Of a stretch of 53,564 nt of DNA, positions 22,287 to 33,000 are shown piece by piece. How positions within the stretch are numbered: position 1 is the stretch's first letter; the number at the start of each line of letters is the position of its first letter. The DNA comes from Lachnospiraceae bacterium. GTDB lineage: Bacteria; Bacillota; Clostridia; Lachnospirales; Lachnospiraceae. Below the pieces are notes generated by a model. It did not search any database and was not told where the DNA came from. It was given only the letters and a program-made list of their open reading frames with translations. A program made the translations under genes and the position numbers. Location: NCBI GenBank assembly GCA_028689585.1, contig JAQVCW010000025.1:1-53564 (forward strand), read 5' to 3'.

Positions 22287-23775
22287 TCTCCTTTTCCTCT
22301 TTTATCTTTTTCAAAATATCTTCGGAAAAATGTAATTTAACCGTCTCTTTTCCAGGATTTCCTGCTTTCCTAAATGCATATCCGATGGAATCTAACTCTT
22401 CATCATCATATAACGTTTCTTTTTGGCCGCCAATTGTAATTGATCTGATATAGAAGTCTCTGTTATTATTATTTGCTCCAACTCCAACTAAAGTAATATA
22501 TCGATTATTGGGATTTGTCGTAGAACATATAATATTTTTATAATCTAATTTTTCCAATGCTCTGAGGTTATGTGATGTAAAAATCAGTTGTCCTTTCATT
22601 TCTTTTTGAAGAATGCCCAACAATTCTCCTAATAAATATTCAAATATACCGGAATCGAGTTCATCTACGACCAGGCATACCGAAGGATGGTTATATACCG
22701 ATACCAGATAACTTAACAATGATATCATTCTTTTTATTCCTTCCGACTCATATCTGGTCAAAAATTTCTTTCCGCCTCTTCTGGAATAAACCTCAACTTG
22801 TACATATTTTTTTCCATCTTCTTTTTCAATTTCCATCTTATTCTCCAACTCAATCTGCAGATCCGGGATGATTGATTTAATCGCAATATTAATCGCTTTT
22901 ATTGCTGATACAAACAAATCATATATTGCCAATGGAATTTCTCCCTGCCCATGAGTAAAGAGCGGAATACATCCCTGAATAATAGCTGTCTCCGTTTCAT
23001 AATGCATATTGAATGGTATCAGTCTGTTTTTATTGATATCTCCCAATTGACTCACCTTTATAATATGGAAGCCTGTATTTGCAAAATAATAAAGTCCATT
23101 TAAAATATCAAAAAAAGTCACATATTCCGTATCCTTCCAATCTTCCTCTGTACCCTGTTTTTTTAATGCAGTGATTGCCTTACTATTAAACAACACTGAA
23201 TTATGCCCCTGGGCGCTGACCGCAGCAAGAATAGACATAGAATTGAGAAATTTAATATTTTTAAAATATTCGATATGCCTTGACTGAATAGAAAGATCTG
23301 TATTGGCAAATATATCATCACTATCATAATATGGATTTTTAAAAAATATATCCCGTTCTGATTTCCAGGAAGCACCTCTGGTCCAATAGGTCAGTGCCTC
23401 ATCAATTAATTCTATTTTTTCATCTTTTTTATTTGGACGCAATGTGACTTCATATTTAACCTTATATTTTGCATTCTCTTTTTCAACTAAAAACAGGGTT
23501 GTTAAACAAGCGTGATCCTGTTCAGAAATAATACCCGCATATTCCTCATAGGGTACCTCATTTCCTAAAAGTATATATTTCAAAACATCCAGCGCCTCTA
23601 TTAATGCTGTCTTTCCAGAACCATTTTGTCCATATATTCCGACAATATCATTTTTTTGAATTTCCCCGTATTTTTGAGCGCATCCATAATTCATATATTT
23701 GGCTTCGCCGTATTTTACATTTTTGAAATTACGAATTTCTGACTTTAAGATTCTTACAACATATGCTTCTTTCAC
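22273..23775 (-). CDS. AAA (ABC-type, AAA_15-like) ATPase, putative defence sensor
   Basis: The 500-residue protein has an ABC/SMC-like ATPase head. Walker A is IVGIYGQNGSGKTALIEAL (about 43-61), followed by a long central insert. The signature-like RYESEGIKRMISLLSYLV lies near residue 345, Walker B is CLVVDELDSGIFEYLL and the H-loop is FTSHNLRALE. OLD-family, PARIS AriA and RloA ATPases share this layout. It probably senses infection or DNA damage and restrains the TOPRIM partner. The start is a GTG following AAGGGTGATCAT. The gene is notably AT-rich. No third component was found next to it. Confidence 0.75.
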   Translation of the reverse strand: MKEAYVVRILKSEIRNFKNVKYGEAKYMNYGCAQKYGEIQKNDIVGIYGQNGSGKTALIEALDVLKYILLGNEVPYEEYAGIISEQDHACLTTLFLVEKENAKYKVKYEVTLRPNKKDEKIELIDEALTYWTRGASWKSERDIFFKNPYYDSDDIFANTDLSIQSRHIEYFKNIKFLNSMSILAAVSAQGHNSVLFNSKAITALKKQGTEEDWKDTEYVTFFDILNGLYYFANTGFHIIKVSQLGDINKNRLIPFNMHYETETAIIQGCIPLFTHGQGEIPLAIYDLFVSAIKAINIAIKSIIPDLQIELENKMEIEKEDGKKYVQVEVYSRRGGKKFLTRYESEGIKRMISLLSYLVSVYNHPSVCLVVDELDSGIFEYLLGELLGILQKEMKGQLIFTSHNLRALEKLDYKNIICSTTNPNNRYITLVGVGANNNNRDFYIRSITIGGQKETLYDDEELDSIGYAFRKAGNPGKETVKLHFSEDILKKIKEEKENANA

Positions 23776-23917
23776 ATGATCACCCTTTTCTTATATATTA
23801 CTTTTATATTGCTTTTTTTCACCGCCTTTATATTTTATCACGTTTTGAACATTTTGTACATATTGAGATAAATTTATTAATAATATTATTTTAAGAAGAA
23901 AAAGTCATGCCCCTATT

Positions 23918-26900
23918 TCAATTTTTCAATGTTGCCTGCTCTGCCTTAAAACATTTGCCCAGTGTTTCGTATAATATTGCCGTATCAATCGGTTTTGCAA
24001 TATGACCGTTCATACCAGCGGAGAATGCCTCCGATACGTCTTCTGAAAAGGCATTGGCCGTCATCGCATAAATGGGAATGGATTTTGCCTGTGGATGCCC
24101 GGATTTACGGATTCTTCTGGCCGCCTCATATCCGTCCAGGACCGGCATCTGTATATCCATCAATATTGCATCATAGGTGCCGGCCGCTGACACAGTAAAA
24201 AGCTCCAGCGCTTCTTTTCCGTCCCCGGCGCAGTCCACCTTCAGATTTACCATCCCAAGCAAATCCGTTGCGATTTCACGATTCAATTCATTGTCTTCTG
24301 CAAGCAGAATCCGTTTTCCGGTAAAGTCATACGCTGCCTGATCGGCTGTCAGTTTCGTGTATTTACCGCCGCTCAGTGTCATCAGCACATTGTAAACGGT
24401 TGACTGAAACAGCGGCTTAGAAATAAACATATTAGCGCCGGCCGCTTTTGCCTCTTCCTCCACCTCAGACAGATCGTAAGCGGATACTATGATGATTATT
24501 GTGTTTTCGTCATACAGATCACGGATTTTTTTGGTTACATCAACACCATTTTTTCCGGGCATTTTCCAATCCACAAAACAAATATCATAGCCGCTGCCTC
24601 TCCTGTGCGCATCGCTTAACAACTGAATGGCATCATTACCATTTGATGCTGTTTCAAATTGCACGCCGATTCGTTCCAGCACAATAGAGGTATATTTCAG
24701 CGTATTTTCATCATCGTCAACAATCAAGGCACGAATATCCTTCAATTTCGAGCCATCCTGCTGTGCTGCGGCAGAATCCACGTCAAATGGAAGCTCTACT
24801 GTAAACGTGGTTCCAATCTCTTTTTTACTTTCCACCTTAATCGCACCGTGCATCATCTCTACCAGATTTTTGGTGATCGAAAGTCCAAGTCCACTGCCGC
24901 CATGGGCGAGAGCCGTGCTGGCACTTTCCTGTTCAAAAGGCCTGAATATCCTTGTCTGCATCTCTTCTGAAATGCCGCAGCCATTATCACAGACCGAAAA
25001 GCGGAAATACACCTTTTCTCCTGCCCGGTTCTCCTGTAGTACGATCACCTTGATTTTTCCATACTCGGGTGTAAACTTGTAGGCATTGGAGAGCAAATTG
25101 AGCAGAATCTGATTTAAGCGCAGTGCATCACCAATCAGGCGTTCTTCTGTCACACCGGACAGCATCACCTCAAACTCTATATTTTTGTTTTTACACTGAG
25201 TGTAGTACAGTGTAGACACCGAGGAAATCAAAGCTTTTAAGTCAAATGGATTGTGTGCAATTTTCAGCTTTTCGCTTTCGATCGCAGACATATCCAGCAC
25301 GTCATTAATAATTCCAAGCAATATTTTTGCAGAGGAATCAATTTTTGACAAATAATCCTCCGTTTTTTCTTTTTCGCCTGAATAGTGCCTGGCGATTTCG
25401 GTCAGACCGACAATGGCATTCATTGGCGTGCGAATTTCGTGGCTCATGCGCGCAAGGAACTGCGATTTTGCTTTATTGGCATGATCTGCACGAAGCGCGG
25501 CCTCTGAAAGAAGCCGGTTTTTCACCTCCATCTTTTTCATGTTTCTTTGCCTGATCATCAGAATCAGAACAAACATTCCAATGCAGACAACCATAAGGAA
25601 GGCAATTACAGCAAACGGAATCCGATATTTATACAAGGTATCCTGCAGGGTGAGACGATAGGGCTTTCCGGTGGTATATTTGGCAACGATTTGTGAAACC
25701 TCATCATCGCTGATCCTGGCAATGCTTTTGTTGAGAATAGAAATCAAAAGCGGATCCGACAAAAAGCCCTCCGGCTGGCCCTCGACAGTAATAAGTGAAA
25801 CCGCACTCAGGCACAGCCTGTCGCTCAGCCCCTCCACCGGATATGCGGACAGAGCTTCGTACTGCGGCTTTGAAAGGAGGTTGGTCACCACATACTGATT
25901 CTGCATCAAAAGATCTGCTTCACCATTCACTACCGCCCGGAAACTATCCTCTATGGTGTCATAGGCAGATATTTTGAAATTTGGATACTTTGTCTGCAAA
26001 AATGCCTCCACGCTGCCGGAACCTGTCGCCATCGCAACAATGTGAGCGGCATTTTTATCAAATGTGAAATTACTTCTGCCCACAAAAACCTTTTGCGCAC
26101 TGAGGTAGGGCTCCGATAGCCGCAGCCCGTCTGTCTTGAGATTAATGCCGGTATATTCCACACTGGAAATCAGCCCGATCTGCTCCTGTCTAAGATAATC
26201 ATAACTGATTTTTCCGGCAGGAAGCGGTACATAATTAAATTGTAATCCGCTGATTTCTGAAATTCTGTCCATGATCTGACGAGTCATTCCGGCAAATTCA
26301 CCAGTATCGGCATCGGTATAGGATACCGGATCCTGGGTGGAAACATAGCCAAGATTAATCGCTTTGAGTGATTCAATATAAGCCTGCTCCGACTTGCTGA
26401 ACGCTTGTGAATTTTGAATATCACTGAAATATTTCTGATCCAGCGTCATTTCATAATAACGGTTCGCTGCATGAATATGCTTTTGCGCCGCATCCACGCC
26501 AGCTTTGATTTCCGGATCCCCGGGATTGCAGGCAAAATACATAGGGGTTGGTGTCAGACGCGCAATCACCTTAAATTCATCTATATAACGAATTACTTCC
26601 GTCATAAGAGCATCTATCTGTCCGGTCTCTAAAGCGGTACCGGCCTCTTCCTCTGTCCTGTATTCGGTGATCGTAATATTAATGTTTTTTTCAGTCATAT
26701 AGTCTTTGCAAAGCTCAATGTATGGGGAATCTGCAAGTGCGCCCACTCTAAGTCCTTCAAAGGCTTCTGCTTCCTGATATGCGTATCTGTCATCGTTGGC
26801 ATCAACACATAAAATCGCTCCATTTTGCCCCATTGAGCTTTCCGAAAAGTCATACAGTTCATCATCCCCCGGTGCCTTCGGTGCTGCAGCTACAATATCT

Positions 26901-27169
26901 ATCTCACCGTCATGCAGCTTTTCCAGCGCTTCGCGAAAAGACATATCAATATATTGGTATCTCCAGCCGGTATAGTCCGCAATATCACTTAAATATTCGG
27001 CTGCATAACCGCTGACCGTCCCATCCTCCTCACGCTCGAGGAAATTAGAATAATTCAGTACGGCCACTCGAACCGTTTTTGCTTCCCCGGCAGCCATTAC
27101 AGGCATTACCGCTGTGGAGCACAGGGTCAACACCAATACAGATACTGCTGTTTTCTTCAAAGTATTCAT
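23918..27169 (-). CDS. Hybrid histidine kinase with two solute-binding domains and two receivers
   Basis: The 1083-residue membrane protein starts with a signal peptide (1-27). Two SBP_bac_3-type solute-binding domains (about 30-255 and 265-510) lie outside the membrane, and one helix (about 530-555) crosses it. Inside are HisKA (MSHEIRTPMNAIVGL, about 585-650), HATPase (NLLSNAYKFTP, DNGCGI, GGSGLGLSITK), and two receivers with phospho-acceptor Asp in FVDWKMP and LMDIQMP. A family role as amino-acid or peptide sensor is inferred from the binding domains. GGAGGAGGCAAAC precedes the ATG at 27169; a GTG at 27184 overlaps that site. It is the last gene of the signalling operon. Confidence 0.9.
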   Translation of the reverse strand: MNTLKKTAVSVLVLTLCSTAVMPVMAAGEAKTVRVAVLNYSNFLEREEDGTVSGYAAEYLSDIADYTGWRYQYIDMSFREALEKLHDGEIDIVAAAPKAPGDDELYDFSESSMGQNGAILCVDANDDRYAYQEAEAFEGLRVGALADSPYIELCKDYMTEKNINITITEYRTEEEAGTALETGQIDALMTEVIRYIDEFKVIARLTPTPMYFACNPGDPEIKAGVDAAQKHIHAANRYYEMTLDQKYFSDIQNSQAFSKSEQAYIESLKAINLGYVSTQDPVSYTDADTGEFAGMTRQIMDRISEISGLQFNYVPLPAGKISYDYLRQEQIGLISSVEYTGINLKTDGLRLSEPYLSAQKVFVGRSNFTFDKNAAHIVAMATGSGSVEAFLQTKYPNFKISAYDTIEDSFRAVVNGEADLLMQNQYVVTNLLSKPQYEALSAYPVEGLSDRLCLSAVSLITVEGQPEGFLSDPLLISILNKSIARISDDEVSQIVAKYTTGKPYRLTLQDTLYKYRIPFAVIAFLMVVCIGMFVLILMIRQRNMKKMEVKNRLLSEAALRADHANKAKSQFLARMSHEIRTPMNAIVGLTEIARHYSGEKEKTEDYLSKIDSSAKILLGIINDVLDMSAIESEKLKIAHNPFDLKALISSVSTLYYTQCKNKNIEFEVMLSGVTEERLIGDALRLNQILLNLLSNAYKFTPEYGKIKVIVLQENRAGEKVYFRFSVCDNGCGISEEMQTRIFRPFEQESASTALAHGGSGLGLSITKNLVEMMHGAIKVESKKEIGTTFTVELPFDVDSAAAQQDGSKLKDIRALIVDDDENTLKYTSIVLERIGVQFETASNGNDAIQLLSDAHRRGSGYDICFVDWKMPGKNGVDVTKKIRDLYDENTIIIIVSAYDLSEVEEEAKAAGANMFISKPLFQSTVYNVLMTLSGGKYTKLTADQAAYDFTGKRILLAEDNELNREIATDLLGMVNLKVDCAGDGKEALELFTVSAAGTYDAILMDIQMPVLDGYEAARRIRKSGHPQAKSIPIYAMTANAFSEDVSEAFSAGMNGHIAKPIDTAILYETLGKCFKAEQATLKN

Positions 27170-27247
27170 GTTTGCCTCCTCCACATTTCATGCCGTGCTT
27201 TCCGGTTTCCTATACCTTCTTTTCCTATATCAGTTTCTTTTCCTATA

Positions 27248-30058
27248 TCAGTTTTTTTGAGAACGGGCCTGCGTATTCTCAAGCCAGTCACAAATTGTCT
27301 GGAAAAGCTCGGCTGGTTCGATTGGCTTTGCAAGATGGGCATTCATGCCGGCATCCAGGCTCTTTTTCACATCCTCCTCAAAGGCGTTTGCCGTCATCGC
27401 AATAATCGGTACCGTTTTAGCATCCATATGATCCAAAGCCCGAATTGTTTTTACCGCCGTGATCCCATCCATAACCGGCATCCGAATATCCATAAGAATG
27501 ACATCGTAATAGCCGGGTTTCGCCTGGCTAAATAAATCCACAGCCGCCTGCCCATTTTCCGCATGTTCTACAAGCATCCCCTTCTTTTCCAGCAGCTTGG
27601 TTGCAATCTGTGTGTTGAGGGGATGGTCCTCACAGAGCAGAGCTCGTTTCCCTTTAAGGCAGCCTTCAAAATTGTCCGTTTTGATTGCAGGCTTTACCTC
27701 TTCACCTGCTAAATCAAAAGCAAGCTCTACCGTAAATTCTGATCCGATCCCCTTTTCACTTTTGACCGAAATGGTTCCGCCCATAATTTCCACAAGATTT
27801 TTTACGATAGCAAGTCCCAATCCTGTTCCGGCGTAATTGGCGGTCATTGGGTCATTTTCCTGTTCAAAAGGTTCAAAAACCCTGGGCAGGAAATTTTTGT
27901 CGATGCCGATACCGGTATCCTTGATCACCAGTCTTGTTTTTATCTGCTTTTCATCTAAACATATGCATTCGCTCTTTACTTCAACCGCGCCGTTTTCCGG
28001 AGTGAATTTAATCGCATTGGAAACAAGATTAAAAAATATTTGCTGCACACGCACTTTATCCAGGTACACCAGAGTATTTAACTCTTTGCCGGACACAGCA
28101 GTCAGCTTTACATTTTTCTGTTGGGCACTGGCTCTTACCACTCCAATCATTTGATTGAAAAACGAGCCAAGGTTGGCCGGTTCCCGGTTCAGTACAATTT
28201 TATTGCTTTCAATTTTATTCATATCCAGCGTATCATTAATCAGGCTGAGCAGATAATGCGCCGATTCATCAATTTTGGATAAATTATCTTCGGCCTCAGG
28301 CGGTAATCCGTCAAGCTCCAGGGTAAGCCCGGTCAAGCCAATAATTCCGTTCATCGGAGTACGCATATCATGGCTCATTCTGGACAGGAAGTCACTCTTT
28401 GCCGTATATGCAAGCTGCAATTTTATGTTTCTCTTTTTATTCGTCCTGCTGTAAATCGCCATCAAAATTGTCACCATAATGAGTGAGAAGATTACTACCA
28501 CCACAGCAATCACCATCAGCGGGTTATTGTTCACAATTTCTTTCAGTCCGCCATAGTCCTTTTGAGACAGTGCCAATGACAGATGACCGTGAATATCTTT
28601 TTGAGAGGTACCGCGAATGTACTTGTTGATGATAGACAGCAGTTCGCAGTCTGCAGTATTCGGCACATAAAAACCTACTTCACGGTTGTATCCGGATAGG
28701 TTTATATAGAGCAGATTCCTGTGACTATTGCCCGAGGTATAGTAGTCCAGGGTATATCTGGTAGCATATCCATAGTCCGCTTCGCCCCTGTTGACTGCAT
28801 CCAGACATTCCTCTATCGTGTCATAATAGCGAATATCTTTGTATTCGTAGCCGATTGGGTCCGGCACATCGTTTATAAGGCCCAAAGTACATTCGGATTT
28901 GGGCTTTTTTTCCGCAGCTTTGTTCGTGAACATAGTCAAATTCGCCTCAAGGTAGGCCTGTGATAAGACAAGGCCATTATTCTCGGCAAAGGTATTGCTG
29001 TGGGGCGGGCCCAGAACGATATCATACTCTTCCAGGCTCATCAGCTCGCTGACCTTCTGATTTTCATCTGCTACATGATACTCAAATTCGATACCGGATT
29101 TTTCACCAATCTCATCTAATAAGGAAACCGACATTCCACACAGCTCGCCATTTTTGTTTACAAATGAAAAGGGGGCATACTGGGGGAACAGCAGTACCTG
29201 AAGCCTGGGGTTTTGTTCTACATACGCTGCTTCGACTTCTGATAAAGAAAAATCCCCAATGGTATTAATAAAATATTTTGAGCTCAGCCTGCTTTCAAAA
29301 TAAGGATCGGTAATGCGGATTTTCTCAATCGCCTCATCCAGCTCCGACATTAACTCTTCGTTCCCCTTTCCTGAGGCAAAGTAAAATGGGCGGGGTGCAA
29401 ACTGCGCAATTTGCTTTAGATCAGGAAGAAAAGTCAGCGATACCTTGAGCATGGCATCTGCACTGCCATTTTTCAGGGCTTCAATCTGCTCATCTGTTGT
29501 CTCACAGCCAATATATTCGCAGTCAATTCCGGTTTCCCTTACATACTCCTCAAGCTCTGAATTGCGGGTCTCTGCCGTTTTAAGAATCGCAACCTTCAGG
29601 GGCTTCACCTGCATGAAATTCATTTCCGTTATGTTAAGATTGGTGTCCAAAACCTCAAGTGTGGTATAAACCATCCCGTAATTATTCTCCGGATAAAGGT
29701 ATACCTCTTCCAACGCCTCATTTTGCAGCATAGCGCCAAGTAAATCCGCCTCTCCTGTTTCAATATCACCCAGACTGGCCATAATTTGATCGTTCAGGCT
29801 CATATCCGGATACGTTATGTACTCCAGCTTCCAGTTGGCAAACTCTGCGACCTTGTTTAAGTAGTCATAGGAATAGCCATAATAGTTACCGTTTTCATCG
29901 ATTTCGCTCAGGTATTTCTGTTCCGGGTATGCCACCTTCACAACACGCTGGTCACCGCGTGTTCCCATCTCCTCTGCCAACGCAGGGGCAGAAAAGAGAG
30001 AAATACTTAACAGCACAGACAGGAAAAGAATGGCAGTTCGTCTCACATCAGTCATCAT
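27248..30058 (-). CDS. Hybrid histidine kinase with two solute-binding domains and one receiver
   Basis: The 936-residue protein parallels its downstream neighbour: signal peptide (1-27, cleaved near ALAEE), two SBP_bac_3-type domains (about 35-260 and 275-510), one transmembrane helix (about 530-555), HisKA (MSHDMRTPMNGIIGL), HATPase (NLVSNAIKFTP, GTGLGLAIVKNLVEIMG) and one receiver with LMDIRMP. It lacks the second receiver. The start ATG-ATG follows GAGGTGAA and overlaps the upstream gene by 11 bases, so translation is coupled. Similarity to the next gene suggests tandem duplication. The ligand is unknown. Confidence 0.9.
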   Translation of the reverse strand: MMTDVRRTAILFLSVLLSISLFSAPALAEEMGTRGDQRVVKVAYPEQKYLSEIDENGNYYGYSYDYLNKVAEFANWKLEYITYPDMSLNDQIMASLGDIETGEADLLGAMLQNEALEEVYLYPENNYGMVYTTLEVLDTNLNITEMNFMQVKPLKVAILKTAETRNSELEEYVRETGIDCEYIGCETTDEQIEALKNGSADAMLKVSLTFLPDLKQIAQFAPRPFYFASGKGNEELMSELDEAIEKIRITDPYFESRLSSKYFINTIGDFSLSEVEAAYVEQNPRLQVLLFPQYAPFSFVNKNGELCGMSVSLLDEIGEKSGIEFEYHVADENQKVSELMSLEEYDIVLGPPHSNTFAENNGLVLSQAYLEANLTMFTNKAAEKKPKSECTLGLINDVPDPIGYEYKDIRYYDTIEECLDAVNRGEADYGYATRYTLDYYTSGNSHRNLLYINLSGYNREVGFYVPNTADCELLSIINKYIRGTSQKDIHGHLSLALSQKDYGGLKEIVNNNPLMVIAVVVVIFSLIMVTILMAIYSRTNKKRNIKLQLAYTAKSDFLSRMSHDMRTPMNGIIGLTGLTLELDGLPPEAEDNLSKIDESAHYLLSLINDTLDMNKIESNKIVLNREPANLGSFFNQMIGVVRASAQQKNVKLTAVSGKELNTLVYLDKVRVQQIFFNLVSNAIKFTPENGAVEVKSECICLDEKQIKTRLVIKDTGIGIDKNFLPRVFEPFEQENDPMTANYAGTGLGLAIVKNLVEIMGGTISVKSEKGIGSEFTVELAFDLAGEEVKPAIKTDNFEGCLKGKRALLCEDHPLNTQIATKLLEKKGMLVEHAENGQAAVDLFSQAKPGYYDVILMDIRMPVMDGITAVKTIRALDHMDAKTVPIIAMTANAFEEDVKKSLDAGMNAHLAKPIEPAELFQTICDWLENTQARSQKN

Positions 30059-33000
30059 TTTCACCTCTTCTCCCATAAATAAAATCATACAGGGTTTGGA
30101 ACATCTGCTTTGGTTCAATCGGTTTTGCAAGATGGGCATTCATTCCCGCAGCCTTTGATTTTTGAATATCGTCATCAAACGCATTGGCCGTCATTGCAAT
30201 AATAGGAATGATCTCCGACGTTTCTTTGCTCATGTGGCGGATTGCATTTGCAGCCTGTAAACCGTCCATTTGGGGCATGCGGATATCCATCAGGATCGCG
30301 TCGTAATACCCGGCAGGCGTTTTTGCATACATTTCGACTGCACGCACCCCGTTTTCCGCATGTTCCACTAAAAATCCCTTGCGCTCCAGAAGCTTTCTGG
30401 CAACCTCCACATTTAAAGGATGATCTTCCACCAAAAGCACTCTCTTCCCCGCAAAGTCAAACTCATCCGTTATCTCTGCTGCAGTTTCATCCTGCTTTTC
30501 ATCGAATACTTTTTCAAATGCAGAAATAAGAGAAGACTTGAACATGGGCTTGTTCATCAGCAGATTCACACCTGCCAGCTTTGCATCATGCTCAATCGCA
30601 ACCCAATCGTATGCAGTCATAATGATGATGGTAACGTCAGGACCGACAATTTTTCGAACTTGTCTTGCTGTTTCAATACCATCCATCTCCGGCATTTTCC
30701 AGTCAATCAGCACAAAGTCAAAATATTCTTTGTTATCCCATTTTTCTCTTACTCGATCCACCGCCTTTTTGCCGCTGTCTACCCACTCCGATCTCACACC
30801 AATTTCCTTTAAGGTGATAACCGCCTGCTCACAAACCACAACGTCATCGTCTACCACAAGCGCTTTCAGCTCCGCAAAATTATGGTGCTGTTTCTTGGCA
30901 TATCTTGTCTTGGTTTCTTCTGTAATTCCGAGTTTAACATCCACAGTAAATTCTGAACCAACATTTTTAATACTGCGTACAGCAATTGTACCGTCCATCA
31001 TAGAAACAAGATTTTTACAAATAGCAAGACCAAGCCCGGTGCCCCCATACATCATGGTGGTTCCGGAGTGCTCCTGTGAGAACGGTTCAAACAAATGGGG
31101 GATATACTCCTCTGCAATGCCGCAGCCTGTATCGTTAATTACAAAACGCAGCACAGCATCATTCTTCATTTTTTTAATCTGGTGAACACTGATGGATACC
31201 TTCCCGTGTTCCGGTGTAAACTTGATGGCATTGGTGAGAATATTGATGATAACCTGCTGGAGTTTCATAGCGTCTCCAATATAATAATCTTCAACACTGG
31301 AATCCACAATATTTTCATAATCAATATTCTTTGCACCAGCCTGGCTATAGCAAATGGAATTGATTCCGTTCAGGAACTCTTCAAACGGGATTTTTTCCCT
31401 TCTAAGCAGCACCTTTCCGCTTTCAATCCGGCTCATGTCCAGTATATCGTTAATAAGCGAGAGCAAAAAGCGGGAGGAAATTCCAATTTTGCTGATACAA
31501 TCCGCTACCTGCGCATCATCCCCGATCGATTGTGCCGCAATGGCTGCCATGCCGATAATCGCATTCATCGGCGTACGAATTTCATGACTCATGCGTGAGA
31601 GGAAGTCGCTCTTTGCGCTGTTGGCCTGCTCTGCTGCGATGAGTGCAGTCTGCAGCATATCGTGCTGCTGCTTTTGCTGATTAAACAGATCTGTGACATC
31701 GCTGCGTGTTAGAAGGATATGCTCACTGGCCCTGTCCATATAGGCGTATTGTATTCTTTTTTGGCGGATGCTGCCATCAATATGTTTCACTCCGCAGGTG
31801 GTGGAAAATACATTTTTTTCTCTTAAATTTTTTCGGATCGTTTCCGGCATCATATCATGGATAATGCGCGCTGCATCTTCCGGAACTACGATTTCACGAT
31901 TCGTCTGTATGAGAGAAGTCACATAGTCATCACTGTACTTTTCCGGCACCGGACCATTTTCTTTGTTTCCGAGATACATTTTGTATGTGTTGTTTTTCAA
32001 ATCCACATACGCAACATAATCATGCTCAATTTCGGAAACCACTTGAAGCATGGCGTCCTTGATTTTTTCCTCATTAATATCATAAGTATACATAAAGGAC
32101 ATGATATCCTTTGTCTGCTGATTTTGATAGGATTTTACAGTGGTGCTTACCCAAATGATAGATCCGTCCCTGGTCTTGCGCTGATAATCAAACGAATACT
32201 GTGTGTCGCCCTTTTCAAATGCCGCCAGCACGCGGTCACGGTTAAGCATATACCGCATCTGCTCCTGCTGTTCTTCGGTAAGAGCTGTTTCTGCCAGTTG
32301 TTCCGTACAAACGTTGTATAGAACACTCTCGTCCAACACACGGATCTTCTCCTGAGCAGTAGATGATTCCACAATATTTTGTGTCATATTGGAGCGGGCC
32401 TTTGCAAGCAGTTTTTTGTGCTGGATTGCTTTTGAGTATTCCATCTCTTCATTGTACCGCTGCTCCGCCATCTTGGCTGCCGTGATGTCCTTGCCCACTG
32501 CATAGGCGCTTACAGGATGCCCGTTTTTATCAAAAACATTGGTATAATCAATATGTTCGCACCACCAGCCCTTTTGGCCGGGGGTACGGAACCAGATATC
32601 TGCGGAGCACGTTTTAACTCCCTGCTCCAGCTTTTTGTACATTTCTGTAAATGCGTCTACGCAATCCTGGCGCACAAAGCCCGATTGAATGATAGAATCC
32701 GGAACATCCGGCACTACCTCGTCATGTCCGTGGCGCCTTTTGGAAGCCTGGGTCTGAACGATTTCCCTGGTCTTAAGGTTGTAGGACCAAAATGACACGT
32801 CGGAGTTTTCGGTAGCGATGCGAAACCTTTCCTCGCTGAGCCGAAGCGCTTCTTCCATTTCCTTCTGCCTGGTAATATCCATGACTACTCCGTCCATGAT
32901 GGTTCGCCCGTCAGCCGCTTTGAAAATTCCGCTGCAGAGAATATAGCGGATATTTCCCTCGCCGGTAATCACGCGCATCACCCATTCTGCATAGTCACCA

